Below the pieces are notes generated by a model that saw only the letters and a program-made list of their open reading frames with translations, had not been told where the DNA came from and did not search any database. From positions 1 to 64,000 of the forward strand of contig JBFXCU010000012.1 of NCBI GenBank assembly GCA_050181835.1: a DNA stretch of 64,000 bases, given 5' to 3'. Of the stretch, positions 8,085-17,231 are shown piece after piece. Each line of letters opens with the position of its first letter. Positions within the stretch are counted from its first letter, which is position 1. The translations under genes were made by a program, and so were the position numbers. The stretch is from CAILZL01 sp050181835 (GTDB taxonomy: Bacteria; Pseudomonadota; Gammaproteobacteria; Steroidobacterales; Steroidobacteraceae).

Positions 8085-8839
8085 TGTCTGAGTCACAATT
8101 ACTGGTTGGTGAAGTTGCCCTAGTGACCGGCGCTTCACGCGGTATTGGTCAAGCGATTGCCCATACGTTAGCAAAAGCAGGGGCGCAGGTGGTGGGGACG
8201 GCTACCAGTGAAGCGGGTGCCGTCGCGATCAGCCAGCGCTTTGCTGAGGCGGGCTTGTCGGGGCGTGGTTTGGTTGTGAATGTAGGTGATCCAGAATCAG
8301 TGGCCGCCTTGCTTAAAGAGGTCGATGCACACGAAGGCGCGCCGGGTATTTTGATCAACAACGCGGGCATCACCCGTGACAATTTGCTGATGCGTATGAA
8401 GGATCAGGAATGGGACGAGGTCATGAGCGTGAATCTTGGTTCAGTGTTCCGGCTCTCCAAAGGAGTTCTGCGTGGCATGATGAAAGCGCGCAAAGGCCGC
8501 ATCGTCACCATCGCGTCGGTCGTCGGCGTGATGGGTAATGCCGGTCAAGCCAATTACGCTGCTGCCAAGGCCGGTATAATTGGCTTTTCAAAATCGCTGG
8601 CGCGCGAAGTAGGTTCGCGCAACATTACCGTGAACGTGGTTGCGCCCGGCTTCATTGCTACTGATATGACGGCACAACTGCCAGAAGATCAGCGTAACCG
8701 CTTGATTGAACAGGTGCCGGTGGGGCGGTTGGGTAATGTTGACGACATTGCCCAAGCGGTATTATTTCTGGCGTCGCCACACGCTAGCTACATTAGCGGT
8801 GAGACATTGCACGTAAATGGCGGCATGTACATGATCTGA
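8084..8839 (+). CDS. fabG: 3-oxoacyl-ACP reductase
   Basis: NADPH-dependent reduction of 3-oxoacyl-ACP, the second step of each elongation cycle. It is a short-chain dehydrogenase of 251 residues with the nucleotide-binding TGASRGIG (15-22), NNAG (92-95), and catalytic Ser145, Tyr158 and Lys162 (YAAAK). The ATG at 8084 is preceded by a good AAAGGAG; an in-frame TTG three bases earlier is unlikely to be used. The C-terminus GGMYMI is the family's usual end. Confidence 0.97.
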   Translation: MSESQLLVGEVALVTGASRGIGQAIAHTLAKAGAQVVGTATSEAGAVAISQRFAEAGLSGRGLVVNVGDPESVAALLKEVDAHEGAPGILINNAGITRDNLLMRMKDQEWDEVMSVNLGSVFRLSKGVLRGMMKARKGRIVTIASVVGVMGNAGQANYAAAKAGIIGFSKSLAREVGSRNITVNVVAPGFIATDMTAQLPEDQRNRLIEQVPVGRLGNVDDIAQAVLFLASPHASYISGETLHVNGGMYMI

Positions 8840-8915
8840 AGCAATGATGGGCTGAATTGCCTAGCGCGTCTGCTGGCGTCAGTCAAGTTGTTGTTGAGGC
8901 TTGGCTTTTTAATGA

Positions 8916-8944
8916 TTGGACAGGGGCGCGACTTCACATAGAAT
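8916..8944 (+). promoter_or_regulatory. Sigma-70 promoter upstream of acpP
   Basis: TTGGAC (8916-8921) and TAGAAT (8939-8944) are separated by exactly 17 bases, in the 178-base gap before acpP. The spacer also contributes one arm of an inverted repeat (GGGGCGCG at 8923-8930, CGCGCCCC at 8946-8953). An independent promoter would let acpP, needed in large amounts, be transcribed more than fabD and fabG. Confidence 0.6.
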
Positions 8945-9017
8945 ACGCGCCCCATACGCTCGGACCTCAAAAAGCTTGATCCGAATCGTAGGGTTTCACC
9001 ACAGAGGACTCAGATAA

Positions 9018-9257
9018 ATGAGCAGCATCGAGCAACAAGTTAAAGCCATCGTCGCCGAACAATTGGGCGTTAAAGAAGAAGAAGTAACGAACGACGCATC
9101 ATTCGTTGACGATTTGGGGGCGGACTCCCTCGACACGGTCGAGTTGGTCATGGCGTTGGAAGAGGAATTCGAAACCGAGATTCCTGATGAAGACGCTGAA
9201 AAGATCACCACCGTGCAGCAGGCGATTGATTACGTTACGCAACGCCGCAAGGCTTAA
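9018..9257 (+). CDS. acpP: Acyl carrier protein
   Basis: A 79-residue acidic four-helix protein that carries growing acyl chains on a 4'-phosphopantetheine attached to Ser37 in GADSLDTVELVMALEEEF. Sequence and length are typical of the housekeeping ACP. It has its own upstream promoter and lies between fabG and fabF as in most gammaproteobacteria. Ribosome binding site GAGGA lies about 11 bases before the ATG. Confidence 0.98.
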   Translation: MSSIEQQVKAIVAEQLGVKEEEVTNDASFVDDLGADSLDTVELVMALEEEFETEIPDEDAEKITTVQQAIDYVTQRRKA

Positions 9258-9332
9258 TCGCCTTGATTCACACCATGCTACGGATGGCGTGGTGCAAACG
9301 ATAGTTTTTATACCCTAATTATGAGGTGACGT

Positions 9333-10580
9333 TTGTCCAAGCGACGCGTTGTCATTACCGGCCTTGGCATCGTTTCGCCGGTTGGTAGCAGCATAGATTC
9401 CGCATGGGCCGCCGTAGTGGCGGGCCAAAGTGGCATCGGTCTGATTACCCGATTTGATGTCAGTGCCTTCCCGGTACGCTTTGGCGGTGCGGTCAAAGAC
9501 TTCAATGCTGAGGACTATCTGGCTGCCAAGGAGCTGCGCAAGATTGATCCCTTCATGCACTATGGCTATGCCGCCGGCACGCAGGCTTTCAAAGACTCAG
9601 GCTTGGAAGTCACCGCCGAGAATGCAGAGCGCATCGGTGTTGCCATGGGTGCGGGTATCGGTGGTCTGGACACCATTGAAGACAATCACAGCAAATACTT
9701 GGGGGCGAATAACAGCCCTAAGCGTATTTCGCCGTTTTTTGTGCCGGGCAGCATCATCAATATGATTTCCGGTCACCTGTCCATCAATCTTAAATTAACC
9801 GGACCGAATATCGCCACGGTCACCGCCTGTACGACGTCCACACATGCCATCGGTATTGCGGCACGTCTGATTCAATACGGTGATGCCGATGTGATGATTG
9901 CTGGTGGTGCCGAAATGGCCACCACCCCCTTGGGTTTGGGTGGTTTTGGTCAAGCTCGTGCGCTATCGCAGCGCAATGATGATCCCGCTCGTGCCAGTCG
10001 TCCTTGGGATCGTGATCGTGATGGCTTTGTGCTGTCTGATGGTGCTGGTGCAGTAGTGCTGGAAGAATACGAGCATGCTAAAGCGCGCGGCGCGCGTATT
10101 TATGCGGAATTTGCTGGCTTTGGTATGAGCGGTGATGCACATCACATCACTACCCCACCAGAGAATGGCGAAGGTGCACGCTTGGCGATGGCGAATGCAC
10201 TGCGTGATGCAGCCATGAACCCCAGCGATGTGCAGTACGTCAATGCTCACGCCACCTCTACTGAGTTGGGTGATCGCGCTGAAACTATGGCGATGAAGCG
10301 TGCCTTTGGTGATCATGCCTTCAAGCTGGCAGTCAGTTCGACCAAGTCGGTAACTGGACATTTGCTGGGTGCGGCCGGTGTGGTTGAGGCTATTTTCTCT
10401 GTGCTAGCGCTGCGGGACCAAGTGGTGCCACCGACCATTAATCTCGATAACCCTAGTCCGGAATGTGATCTCGATTATGTGCCGCATACGGCCCGCAAAA
10501 TGCCGCTGCAAGTTGCACTGTCAAACTCGTTTGGCTTTGGCGGCACCAATGGCAGTTTGATTTTCAAAATACTGCGTTGA
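9333..10580 (+). CDS. fabF: 3-oxoacyl-ACP synthase II
   Basis: Condensing enzyme for elongation, including cis-vaccenate formation in E. coli. It is 415 residues long, with nucleophile Cys166 in TVTACTTSTHAIG and the two catalytic His in NAHATSTELGD (near 305) and KSVTGHLLGAAG (near 342). The C-terminal NSFGFGGTNGSLIF is diagnostic of the KAS family. Translation starts at TTG (9333), ten bases after a good GAGGTGA. Confidence 0.97.
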   Translation: MSKRRVVITGLGIVSPVGSSIDSAWAAVVAGQSGIGLITRFDVSAFPVRFGGAVKDFNAEDYLAAKELRKIDPFMHYGYAAGTQAFKDSGLEVTAENAERIGVAMGAGIGGLDTIEDNHSKYLGANNSPKRISPFFVPGSIINMISGHLSINLKLTGPNIATVTACTTSTHAIGIAARLIQYGDADVMIAGGAEMATTPLGLGGFGQARALSQRNDDPARASRPWDRDRDGFVLSDGAGAVVLEEYEHAKARGARIYAEFAGFGMSGDAHHITTPPENGEGARLAMANALRDAAMNPSDVQYVNAHATSTELGDRAETMAMKRAFGDHAFKLAVSSTKSVTGHLLGAAGVVEAIFSVLALRDQVVPPTINLDNPSPECDLDYVPHTARKMPLQVALSNSFGFGGTNGSLIFKILR

Positions 10581-10648
10581 GCTTGAGTCTTGCTGACTTA
10601 GCAGTCAGTAGGCTCATCTCGTACGGTAGGTAAGTCAGTGAGCGGCTT

Positions 10649-12052
10649 GTGATATCCACTGACATGATGGAAACCACTGCTGATGTGTGTATCTGGCCAC
10701 TTGGCCAGCTGGCACCGCATGAGTTGCTATCGCTGCATGCAGCATATCCCGAGCGATATCCCTACTTACTGGAATCAGCGGCTGGCAGTGCGCTAGATAA
10801 CAACGACATCTTGTTAGCCTTTCCCGGCGCGCAACTCAGTTTGCATTCCCAGCACGGGTTAAGCCTCCCAGCGGAACTGGGGGTAACGCAATCAACTAAC
10901 TTTCTGGATGCACTGGATCAATGGTGGCAGCAGCTACGTCAGCCGGAAACAACGCAAGCTCCAGTCTTTGCCGGTGGCTGGTTTGTCTATCTAAGTTACG
11001 AGTTAGCACGGCAGATCGAGCCGAGTTTGCAACCAGCGCCATCACCAGTTGTTACGCAATTACTTGCGCAGGCAGTGCGCATTCCTGCTGCCATCATTCG
11101 TCGTAGTGATACTGGGACATCGTGGTTTGTGTCGGAAAACGAAGCCGCAGCAGAGTCACGGTTGACGCAATTACGGCAGGATTTGCATGCGGCTCGCGCT
11201 GCAGCGACGATCCTGCTACCGGTAAAAGTGTACTCTTTGCAAGAAGATACGCCTGCGGTGTTTATCGACGCTGTACACGCGGCGCTGGCACACATTGCTG
11301 CTGGTGATGTTTATCAAGCCAACTTGTCACGCGGTTGGCAGGCAAAGACTCCCGACGATAGTGCGGCAGCTTTATATCAAGCATTGAAAGCTGCGAATCC
11401 CGCTCCATTTTCTGGCTTGGCACGCCTGAGTGCCGATCACTTTATTATCAGTTCATCACCAGAACGGTTAATTGAGGTGCGCGACGGTTGGGCCAATACG
11501 CGCCCCATTGCCGGTACTCGCCCCCGTGATACTGATACGCAAACCGATCAAGCTTTACTGACTGAGTTGCAGGCACATCCCAAGGAACGTGCAGAACATA
11601 TCATGCTGCTGGATCTGGAACGTAATGATCTGGGACGAATTTGTCAGGCTGGTACAGTGGAAGTGAATGAATATATGAGCATTGAGAGTTATGCACATGT
11701 GCATCACATCGTCTCAAATGTGCGTGGACGGCTACGCAGTGACGTGACGCCAGGCATGGCAATCGCTGCGGTGTTCCCGGGCGGGACCATTACCGGCTGT
11801 CCCAAAGTGCGCTGCATGCAAATCATTGCCAGCCTCGAACCTGAGACGCGTGGCGCATATACTGGCTCCATGGGTTATCTGAATCGAGATGGCAGTATGG
11901 ATTTGAATATCCTGATTCGCACACTGGAGTTGCAAGAGACGACGCTGCGTTTTCGAGCCGGTGGCGGCATCGTTGCGGACTCCATTCCCGAGTGTGAGCT
12001 TGATGAAACACGTGCCAAGGCGCTGGGTTTGTTGCGCGCGTTGCAGGCTTGA
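10649..12052 (+). CDS. pabB: Aminodeoxychorismate synthase component I (chorismate-binding)
   Basis: Chorismate-utilising enzyme that, with a glutaminase subunit, makes 4-amino-4-deoxychorismate for folate. The C-terminal catalytic half shows GGTITGCPKVRCMQIIASLE, the GAYTGSMGYL block, and RAGGGIVADSIPE. The next gene, pabC, completes p-aminobenzoate synthesis, which argues for PabB rather than TrpE. The active-site segment reads PIAGTRPR, with Ala where E. coli PabB has the Lys of PIKGT; anthranilate synthases usually have Ala there. The start is uncertain: GTG 10649 or ATG 10664/10667. No glutaminase gene (pabA) is in the window. Confidence 0.85.
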   Translation: MISTDMMETTADVCIWPLGQLAPHELLSLHAAYPERYPYLLESAAGSALDNNDILLAFPGAQLSLHSQHGLSLPAELGVTQSTNFLDALDQWWQQLRQPETTQAPVFAGGWFVYLSYELARQIEPSLQPAPSPVVTQLLAQAVRIPAAIIRRSDTGTSWFVSENEAAAESRLTQLRQDLHAARAAATILLPVKVYSLQEDTPAVFIDAVHAALAHIAAGDVYQANLSRGWQAKTPDDSAAALYQALKAANPAPFSGLARLSADHFIISSSPERLIEVRDGWANTRPIAGTRPRDTDTQTDQALLTELQAHPKERAEHIMLLDLERNDLGRICQAGTVEVNEYMSIESYAHVHHIVSNVRGRLRSDVTPGMAIAAVFPGGTITGCPKVRCMQIIASLEPETRGAYTGSMGYLNRDGSMDLNILIRTLELQETTLRFRAGGGIVADSIPECELDETRAKALGLLRALQA

Positions 12053-12054
12053 TC

Positions 12055-12873
12055 ATGCTGGCTGCACTGCTTGATGGTCAGCTCGTTCAACCTGATCGGC
12101 CCGCGCTGTGCCTTGATGAACGCGGCTTCCACTATGGTGATGGGGTGTTTGAAACCATGTTGTTGCAACATGGTCGAGTGCGATTTATCGAAGATCACTG
12201 GCAACGTTTGCAGCTTGGTTGCGAGCGCCTGCAAATTCCCATGCCCGCGCGCACTGTGCTGCTGGCAGAGCTTGCCCAACTGACTGCCTACCATGATACT
12301 GCTGTGATCAAACTTGTTATTAGTCGTGGTCGCAGTGAGCGTGGCTATCGACCGCCACCATTGGTACACCCAACGCGGCTGTGGCAATTGTTTGCTGCAC
12401 CTGTTCTGCCAGCCACAAGCGGCATACAGGTACGTTGGTGTACAACACGTCTGTCACGCAATGCCACTTTGGCTGGTATTAAGCACTGTAACCGCTTGGA
12501 ACAAGTGTTGGCGCAAGCCGAGTGGAGCGATAGCACGATTGGCGAAGGACTAATGCTGGATACTGAAGGTGAGTTGGTTGCGGCCACCATGAGCAACGTG
12601 TTTCTGGTATTGGGGGACGTATTAGTTACACCAGACCTGCGTTATTGCGGCATTCACGGCGTGCTTCGCAAGAATTTATTGCAATTCGCAATGCAGCACT
12701 GCATAGAAGTTGAGCAACGCGCGGTGCGCGCTGAAGATGTCTATGCTGCACAGGAAATATTTCTGAGTAACTCGGTGCGTGGCATACAAGCGGTGACGCA
12801 ACTGGAACAACGGTGCTGGGCAGTCGGCCCTGTCACGCAACGACTACAAAACGCACTGGAGTTGAGCCTATGA
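12055..12873 (+). CDS. pabC: Aminodeoxychorismate lyase
   Basis: PLP enzyme of fold type IV that releases pyruvate from aminodeoxychorismate to give p-aminobenzoate. It is 272 residues, with N-terminal ERGFHYGDGVFET, the PLP lysine region KLVISRGRSERGYRPP, GIKHCNRLEQVLAQAEW, and TMSNVFLV near the phosphate site. I chose ATG 12055, three bases after the pabB stop; the in-frame TTG at 12049 overlaps that stop. The end overlaps mltG by four bases. Confidence 0.92.
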   Translation: MLAALLDGQLVQPDRPALCLDERGFHYGDGVFETMLLQHGRVRFIEDHWQRLQLGCERLQIPMPARTVLLAELAQLTAYHDTAVIKLVISRGRSERGYRPPPLVHPTRLWQLFAAPVLPATSGIQVRWCTTRLSRNATLAGIKHCNRLEQVLAQAEWSDSTIGEGLMLDTEGELVAATMSNVFLVLGDVLVTPDLRYCGIHGVLRKNLLQFAMQHCIEVEQRAVRAEDVYAAQEIFLSNSVRGIQAVTQLEQRCWAVGPVTQRLQNALELSL

Positions 12874-13889
12874 CTGGCGGTAAATTCCTAGTACGAATTG
12901 GCTGGCTAGCATTGCTGGTTACGGTGGTGCTGGTAGTGAGTGCAGCCTATGCATGGCATTGGCTGCATCAGCCAGTCGTCACTCAAAATGCTATTAACTA
13001 TGATGTACCGCGTGGTGCATCGGCTAACTTGATTGCGCAGGATCTGCAACAAGCGGGATGGCTTGCACATCCACGAATCTGGGCTGCGTGGGCGCGTGCT
13101 CAGGGATTATCCAGCAAACTAAGGGCTGGCGAGTATGCATTGACACCCGGCATGACACCGATAGCCATGTTGCAGCTATTTACCAGTGGCAAAGTGATTC
13201 TGCGTAGCCTCACTATTATTGAAGGTTCTACATTCGCTAACCTGCGCCAAGTGCTGGCGCGGCGTGATGACATTGAGCAAAGCTTGCGCGACATCTCCGA
13301 TGCAGAGTTGATGCAAATGCTGGATATGCCGGAGACGCACCCCGAAGGTCAGTTCTTTCCCGATACGTATCAATTTGCCAAGCACAGCAGTGATTTAGAG
13401 ATTCTGCGCATGGCAAGGCTACGTATGCAAAGTGAATTATCCAAGGCATGGCAGCAGCGTGATGATGACTTATTAATTGAAACGCCTTATGAAGCATTGA
13501 TACTGGCATCAATTATCGAAAAAGAAACGGCCAAAGCCAGTGAGCGGGCGCAGATCGCCGGAGTGTTTATGGAGCGATTGGCGCGCAACATGATGCTGCA
13601 AACTGACCCGACCGTCATTTATGGACTAGGCGCTGGCTACGATGGCAATTTGCGTAAGTCAGACTTACTGCGCGATGGCCCTTACAACACGTATACTCGT
13701 GCTGGCTTGCCACCCACACCGATTGCCTTTCCTGGTGCCGAGGCGTTGTACGCAGCGGTGCATCCGAAACGTACTGGCGACATTTTTTTTGTGGCAACGG
13801 GTAAGGGTGACGGCAGTCACTACTTTTCTAGCACTCTCAAAGAACACAATGCTGCCGTGCGGCGCTACTTGGCCGCAGTACGTAACTGA
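12870..13889 (+). CDS. mltG: Endolytic murein transglycosylase MltG
   Basis: Membrane-anchored lytic transglycosylase that cuts nascent glycan strands inside the chain. After a short cytoplasmic tail come one membrane helix (about 9-29), a LysM-like region and the YceG catalytic domain with the catalytic Glu in ASIIEKETAK near residue 213. The conserved DPTVIYGLG and YNTYTRAGLPPTPI motifs follow. The ATG overlaps the pabC stop. The 339-residue length is normal. Confidence 0.95.
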   Translation: MTGGKFLVRIGWLALLVTVVLVVSAAYAWHWLHQPVVTQNAINYDVPRGASANLIAQDLQQAGWLAHPRIWAAWARAQGLSSKLRAGEYALTPGMTPIAMLQLFTSGKVILRSLTIIEGSTFANLRQVLARRDDIEQSLRDISDAELMQMLDMPETHPEGQFFPDTYQFAKHSSDLEILRMARLRMQSELSKAWQQRDDDLLIETPYEALILASIIEKETAKASERAQIAGVFMERLARNMMLQTDPTVIYGLGAGYDGNLRKSDLLRDGPYNTYTRAGLPPTPIAFPGAEALYAAVHPKRTGDIFFVATGKGDGSHYFSSTLKEHNAAVRRYLAAVRN

Positions 13890-13897
13890 TTACTACC

Positions 13898-14557
13898 ATG
13901 CCGATAACAGCTGGAAAATTCATCACTCTGGAAGGCGGCGAGGGCGTTGGTAAATCGACGCAGCTAAACGCCATCGAAATGGAGTTGCAAGCGGCAGGGC
14001 TGGACGTGGTGGTCACGCGCGAGCCCGGTGGCACACTGCGCGCTGAACAGATTCGTGAATTGCTGTTGGCGCGCGACACTGAGGCTATGCCAGAGTCATG
14101 TGAGTTATTGCTGATGTTTGCTGCGCGTGCAACACACCTGCATAACCTGATTTTGCCGTCACTGCGGCGTGGCGCATGGGTACTTTGTGATCGATTTACC
14201 GATGCCAGTTATGCCTATCAAGGCTATGGACGTGGTGTGTCATTAACCAAAATCGCCGAACTGGAGCACTGGGTGCAACAGGGAGTGCAGCCCGATTTAA
14301 CTCTGTTGCTGGATGCGCCAATTGAACTCGCACTACAACGCGCACGCGCACGCAATCAGTCGCGAGGGCAGGGTGCGGGCGATCGGTTTGAAATCGAGCA
14401 ATCGACATTCTTTGAGCGCGTCAGGCAGGGATACCTGCAGCGCGCAGCGGCCGAACCACGGCGTTTCAGGGTGCTGGATGCCAGTCAGGACTTACCCAGT
14501 GTTACTGCGACCGTGCGCGCAGTGATTAAGCAATTTCTGAGTGAGCGTGTGTCATGA
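13898..14557 (+). CDS. tmk: Thymidylate kinase
   Basis: Phosphorylates dTMP to dTDP for DNA synthesis. It has the P-loop GGEGVGKST (13-21), the DR(F/Y) motif in LCDRFTDASYAYQGYGRG, and a LID rich in Arg (RARARNQSRG). The length, 219 residues, is slightly above the usual 210. It follows mltG by eight bases and overlaps holB by four, the common tmk-holB coupling. Confidence 0.96.
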   Translation: MPITAGKFITLEGGEGVGKSTQLNAIEMELQAAGLDVVVTREPGGTLRAEQIRELLLARDTEAMPESCELLLMFAARATHLHNLILPSLRRGAWVLCDRFTDASYAYQGYGRGVSLTKIAELEHWVQQGVQPDLTLLLDAPIELALQRARARNQSRGQGAGDRFEIEQSTFFERVRQGYLQRAAAEPRRFRVLDASQDLPSVTATVRAVIKQFLSERVS

Positions 14558-15567
14558 GCCCGAGTCAGGCCAACAGCACCAGACCTGATCGACCAATTCC
14601 GTGGCCATGGCATTTGCCAATATATACGCAGTTGAACCGTAGTTGGCAGTTGCAGCGGTTACCGCATGCGCTACTGCTGCATGGTGTTGCTGGCTTAGGT
14701 AAATATCAGTTTGCACAATGGTTAGCCCATGCCGTGTTATGTGAGCGTGATGCGCAGTCGCTTATGCCCTGTGGCGATTGTGTCAGTTGTAAGCTTAATC
14801 AAGCCGGTTCACACCCTGACTTGCTGTTGATTTCGCCTGAAGATGACAAGCAGCAAATTTCTGTAGATCAGATTCGTGTCGCCAACGAGCGCCTAAATAT
14901 TACCAGTACGCGTAACGGCTATCGTGTCGCCATTGTTGAACCGGCGCATCAGATGACGAATGCCGCCGCCAATAGCTTGCTTAAAACATTGGAAGAACCA
15001 GGCACTGATAGCCTTATTATCTTGGTGACTTCACAGGCGGCTAGTCTATTGGCAACCTTGCGCAGCCGTTGTCAGCAGCTCGGCATGGCGGTACCCACTA
15101 CTGCCGTGGCGCAAGCTTGGTTGCAGGATCAAACTGGTAAGTCGGTATCAGCAGAATTGCTGCGCCTTGCCGGTGGCGCGCCATTAAGAGCAATGGCCTA
15201 TGCTGAGGCGTCATTCGAGCACTTACGGGAATCCATGTCATCTGGACTCGGTGCGTTGAGCGATGGCAGTGCTGATCTGACGCAGTTGGCCCAAGCTTGG
15301 GCAGATGAGCATCTGATTGAGCGTCTACACTGGCTGGACTACTGGCTGGCAGAGCAAATTCAGCGGGAAGTTGTCAGAAATGCCGATCCAGTCACGCGCC
15401 AGTCTTTGCACGGAGCCGCACAAGTGTTAAACATAAGCCCTATGTTCTTGGTGCTGGACAAGTTGCGCGAACTTAAGGTACAGCTGCGCCGTACCGCACT
15501 ACAGCGCGAACTTGCCTTGGTTACGATATTGGCAATGGTGCAGCACGCGCTGCATGCTCGAACTTGA
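14554..15567 (+). CDS. holB: DNA polymerase III subunit delta'
   Basis: Clamp-loader subunit that works with DnaX and delta to load the beta clamp. It is an AAA+ fold protein of 337 residues. The degenerate P-loop (GVAGLGKYQFA) fits delta', which does not hydrolyse ATP. A four-Cys zinc module (CERDAQSLMPCGDCVSC) and the SRC-like motif LRSRCQQL follow. It overlaps tmk by four bases and is followed by pilZ, an arrangement also seen in Pseudomonas. Confidence 0.93.
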   Translation: MSPSQANSTRPDRPIPWPWHLPIYTQLNRSWQLQRLPHALLLHGVAGLGKYQFAQWLAHAVLCERDAQSLMPCGDCVSCKLNQAGSHPDLLLISPEDDKQQISVDQIRVANERLNITSTRNGYRVAIVEPAHQMTNAAANSLLKTLEEPGTDSLIILVTSQAASLLATLRSRCQQLGMAVPTTAVAQAWLQDQTGKSVSAELLRLAGGAPLRAMAYAEASFEHLRESMSSGLGALSDGSADLTQLAQAWADEHLIERLHWLDYWLAEQIQREVVRNADPVTRQSLHGAAQVLNISPMFLVLDKLRELKVQLRRTALQRELALVTILAMVQHALHART

Positions 15568-15622
15568 GACTTTATTAACCGCTTCATTCAATACGCTAAC
15601 GAAAACAACAGTGAATCCGTCA

Positions 15623-15973
15623 ATGCGACAACCTAGTAGCAAACCTGGTCTCTTAACCTTGACCATCAAGGACAAGAGTGCGTTGTATCTTGCGTACATG
15701 CCATTCGTAAAGAATGGGGGGTTGTTCATTCCCACCAATAGCAACTATCGGCTTGGCGATGAGGTGTTCATGCTGTTGAACTTGATGGGCGAAGATGAAA
15801 AGCTGCCAGTAGCGGGCAAAGTGATCTGGATGACGCCAAAGGGTTCACAAGGCAAGCGTACTGCAGGCATTGGCGTACAGTTCAGCGAGCAGGATCGCGG
15901 CAATACACAGCGCAAAATTGAAAGCTATCTGGCTGGTGCCCTAGGTGGCGACAAGCCAACACATACCATGTAA
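15623..15973 (+). CDS. pilZ: PilZ-family type IV pilus assembly protein
   Basis: A 116-residue PilZ-domain protein resembling the P. aeruginosa PilZ founder: LTLTIKDKSALYLAYMPFV, NGGLFIP and GVQF motifs are present. As in that founder, the RxxxR c-di-GMP motif is absent, so it probably works in pilus biogenesis through protein contacts rather than as a c-di-GMP receptor. The start may instead be GTG 15611. Its position after holB matches other gammaproteobacteria. No pilus genes are nearby. Confidence 0.85.
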   Translation: MRQPSSKPGLLTLTIKDKSALYLAYMPFVKNGGLFIPTNSNYRLGDEVFMLLNLMGEDEKLPVAGKVIWMTPKGSQGKRTAGIGVQFSEQDRGNTQRKIESYLAGALGGDKPTHTM

Positions 15974-15994
15974 GTACCAGAGCTTGGGCTTGGC

Positions 15995-17059
15995 TTATTT
16001 AACCAAGCTAATCATGCCCTGTAGACCGCCTTGCAGCACATAGGTATGGAAGCCACGTTCAGACAAGATATACGCCGCTGCCGAACTACGCCGACTGGTA
16101 TCGCAATAGACCACGTAGTGCATATCTTTATCGAGCGTCTTGAGCTTGATACGCAAAAAATACAATGGGATGTTTACCGCATCATCCAGATGCTGCCCCT
16201 CAAACTCTGAGGGCAGCCGCACATCCAGCCAAGTTGCTCCCTGCGATACGAGCTTTTCTGCCTGATACTGATCTACGTACTCAAGCATCGGCTCATTAAG
16301 CAAGAGTTTGAAATCTTCCTTGTTGAGACGCATCAGCGTGCCGTCGGTTAGCATGGTGATATTGGCGTTGCGTTTGGCTTCGGAAATCAAGGCTTCTTCA
16401 CCGAACGTGTCACCCATACCAAGCTCGGCCAGCTTGATGCCGGCTTTGTTGAGCGGCGTTTCGCGGGTTACTTGGCATTTTCCTTTGACAATGACATAGA
16501 AAAAATCGCCATCGTCGCCTTGCTTGATTACGGTTTGACCGGCTTTGAAATCAACACGCTGCAAGCGCATGAAGATCGCCTGAATGTTTGCGGGCGGGAC
16601 TTTATGGAAGGCCTTGGTTTGTAGCATAACCGTCATCCAGTCATCGGCCAGATCATCCATGTTGGCGGTGCCACCGATCTCGCCCACTTCATATGAACCG
16701 GTCTGATCCCAAGTCAGCATGACGTCCAGCAAGTCGCTGTCTATAACCATCAACTGGGCTCTATCAGATGCCACCACGGCGGTGTAACGTCTGGGCATGA
16801 TGGGTGCGATAGGATTACGTGCCTCAGGGGAGCCGGCACGAACGACGGCCACTGTTTTGCCATCCTGATTGAGTTCAATGACACCACTGACCAAGTACAC
16901 GGTGCGCTTGTCGTTATCACCCTGACTAAACAGCACCTTGTCCAAGGTTATTTCCCGTAGCACGGCCTTACGCGCCAACGCATGCAGGTTCTCGGTTTTA
17001 AGGCCATCCAGAGGTGAGAAGGATCTCAAGGTGGCGAGATCGATTGGTTTACTCTCCAT
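15995..17059 (-). CDS. Double cyclic-nucleotide-binding domain protein with C-terminal rhodanese domain
   Basis: Three domains in 354 residues. A first cNMP-binding fold (about 15-125) is divergent. A second (about 140-245) is well conserved, with FKAGQTVIKQGDDGDFFYVI and GDTFGEEALI, the phosphate-binding cassette. The rhodanese domain (about 265-354) has the active-site loop with Cys in YCDTSRRSSAAA. No DNA-binding helix-turn-helix is visible, so this is not a CRP-type regulator. A cNMP-gated sulfurtransferase or signalling adaptor is an inference. It stands alone, convergent with pilZ. Confidence 0.8.
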   Translation of the reverse strand: MESKPIDLATLRSFSPLDGLKTENLHALARKAVLREITLDKVLFSQGDNDKRTVYLVSGVIELNQDGKTVAVVRAGSPEARNPIAPIMPRRYTAVVASDRAQLMVIDSDLLDVMLTWDQTGSYEVGEIGGTANMDDLADDWMTVMLQTKAFHKVPPANIQAIFMRLQRVDFKAGQTVIKQGDDGDFFYVIVKGKCQVTRETPLNKAGIKLAELGMGDTFGEEALISEAKRNANITMLTDGTLMRLNKEDFKLLLNEPMLEYVDQYQAEKLVSQGATWLDVRLPSEFEGQHLDDAVNIPLYFLRIKLKTLDKDMHYVVYCDTSRRSSAAAYILSERGFHTYVLQGGLQGMISLVK

Positions 17060-17231
17060 TAGGTTCTTTGAATCGATTTCTATTGTGGTTGGCGGTGATG
17101 AATTAAGCGACGGACTGCGCTCACATCAGTGCCAAGTCCGCCATCAATATCGTCAGATGTTAGCATAGTGATTCGCCGCAGGCCGCTGACTTTCCAGTAA
17201 AAATGTGAATAACAGCGGTATTTTGTGGGGG

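Noticed and set aside
10649..12052. Calling this gene trpE
   Set aside because: The PIAGT segment is TrpE-like, but the gene is followed directly by pabC, lacks a neighbouring trpG/trpD, and is shorter than most TrpE proteins.
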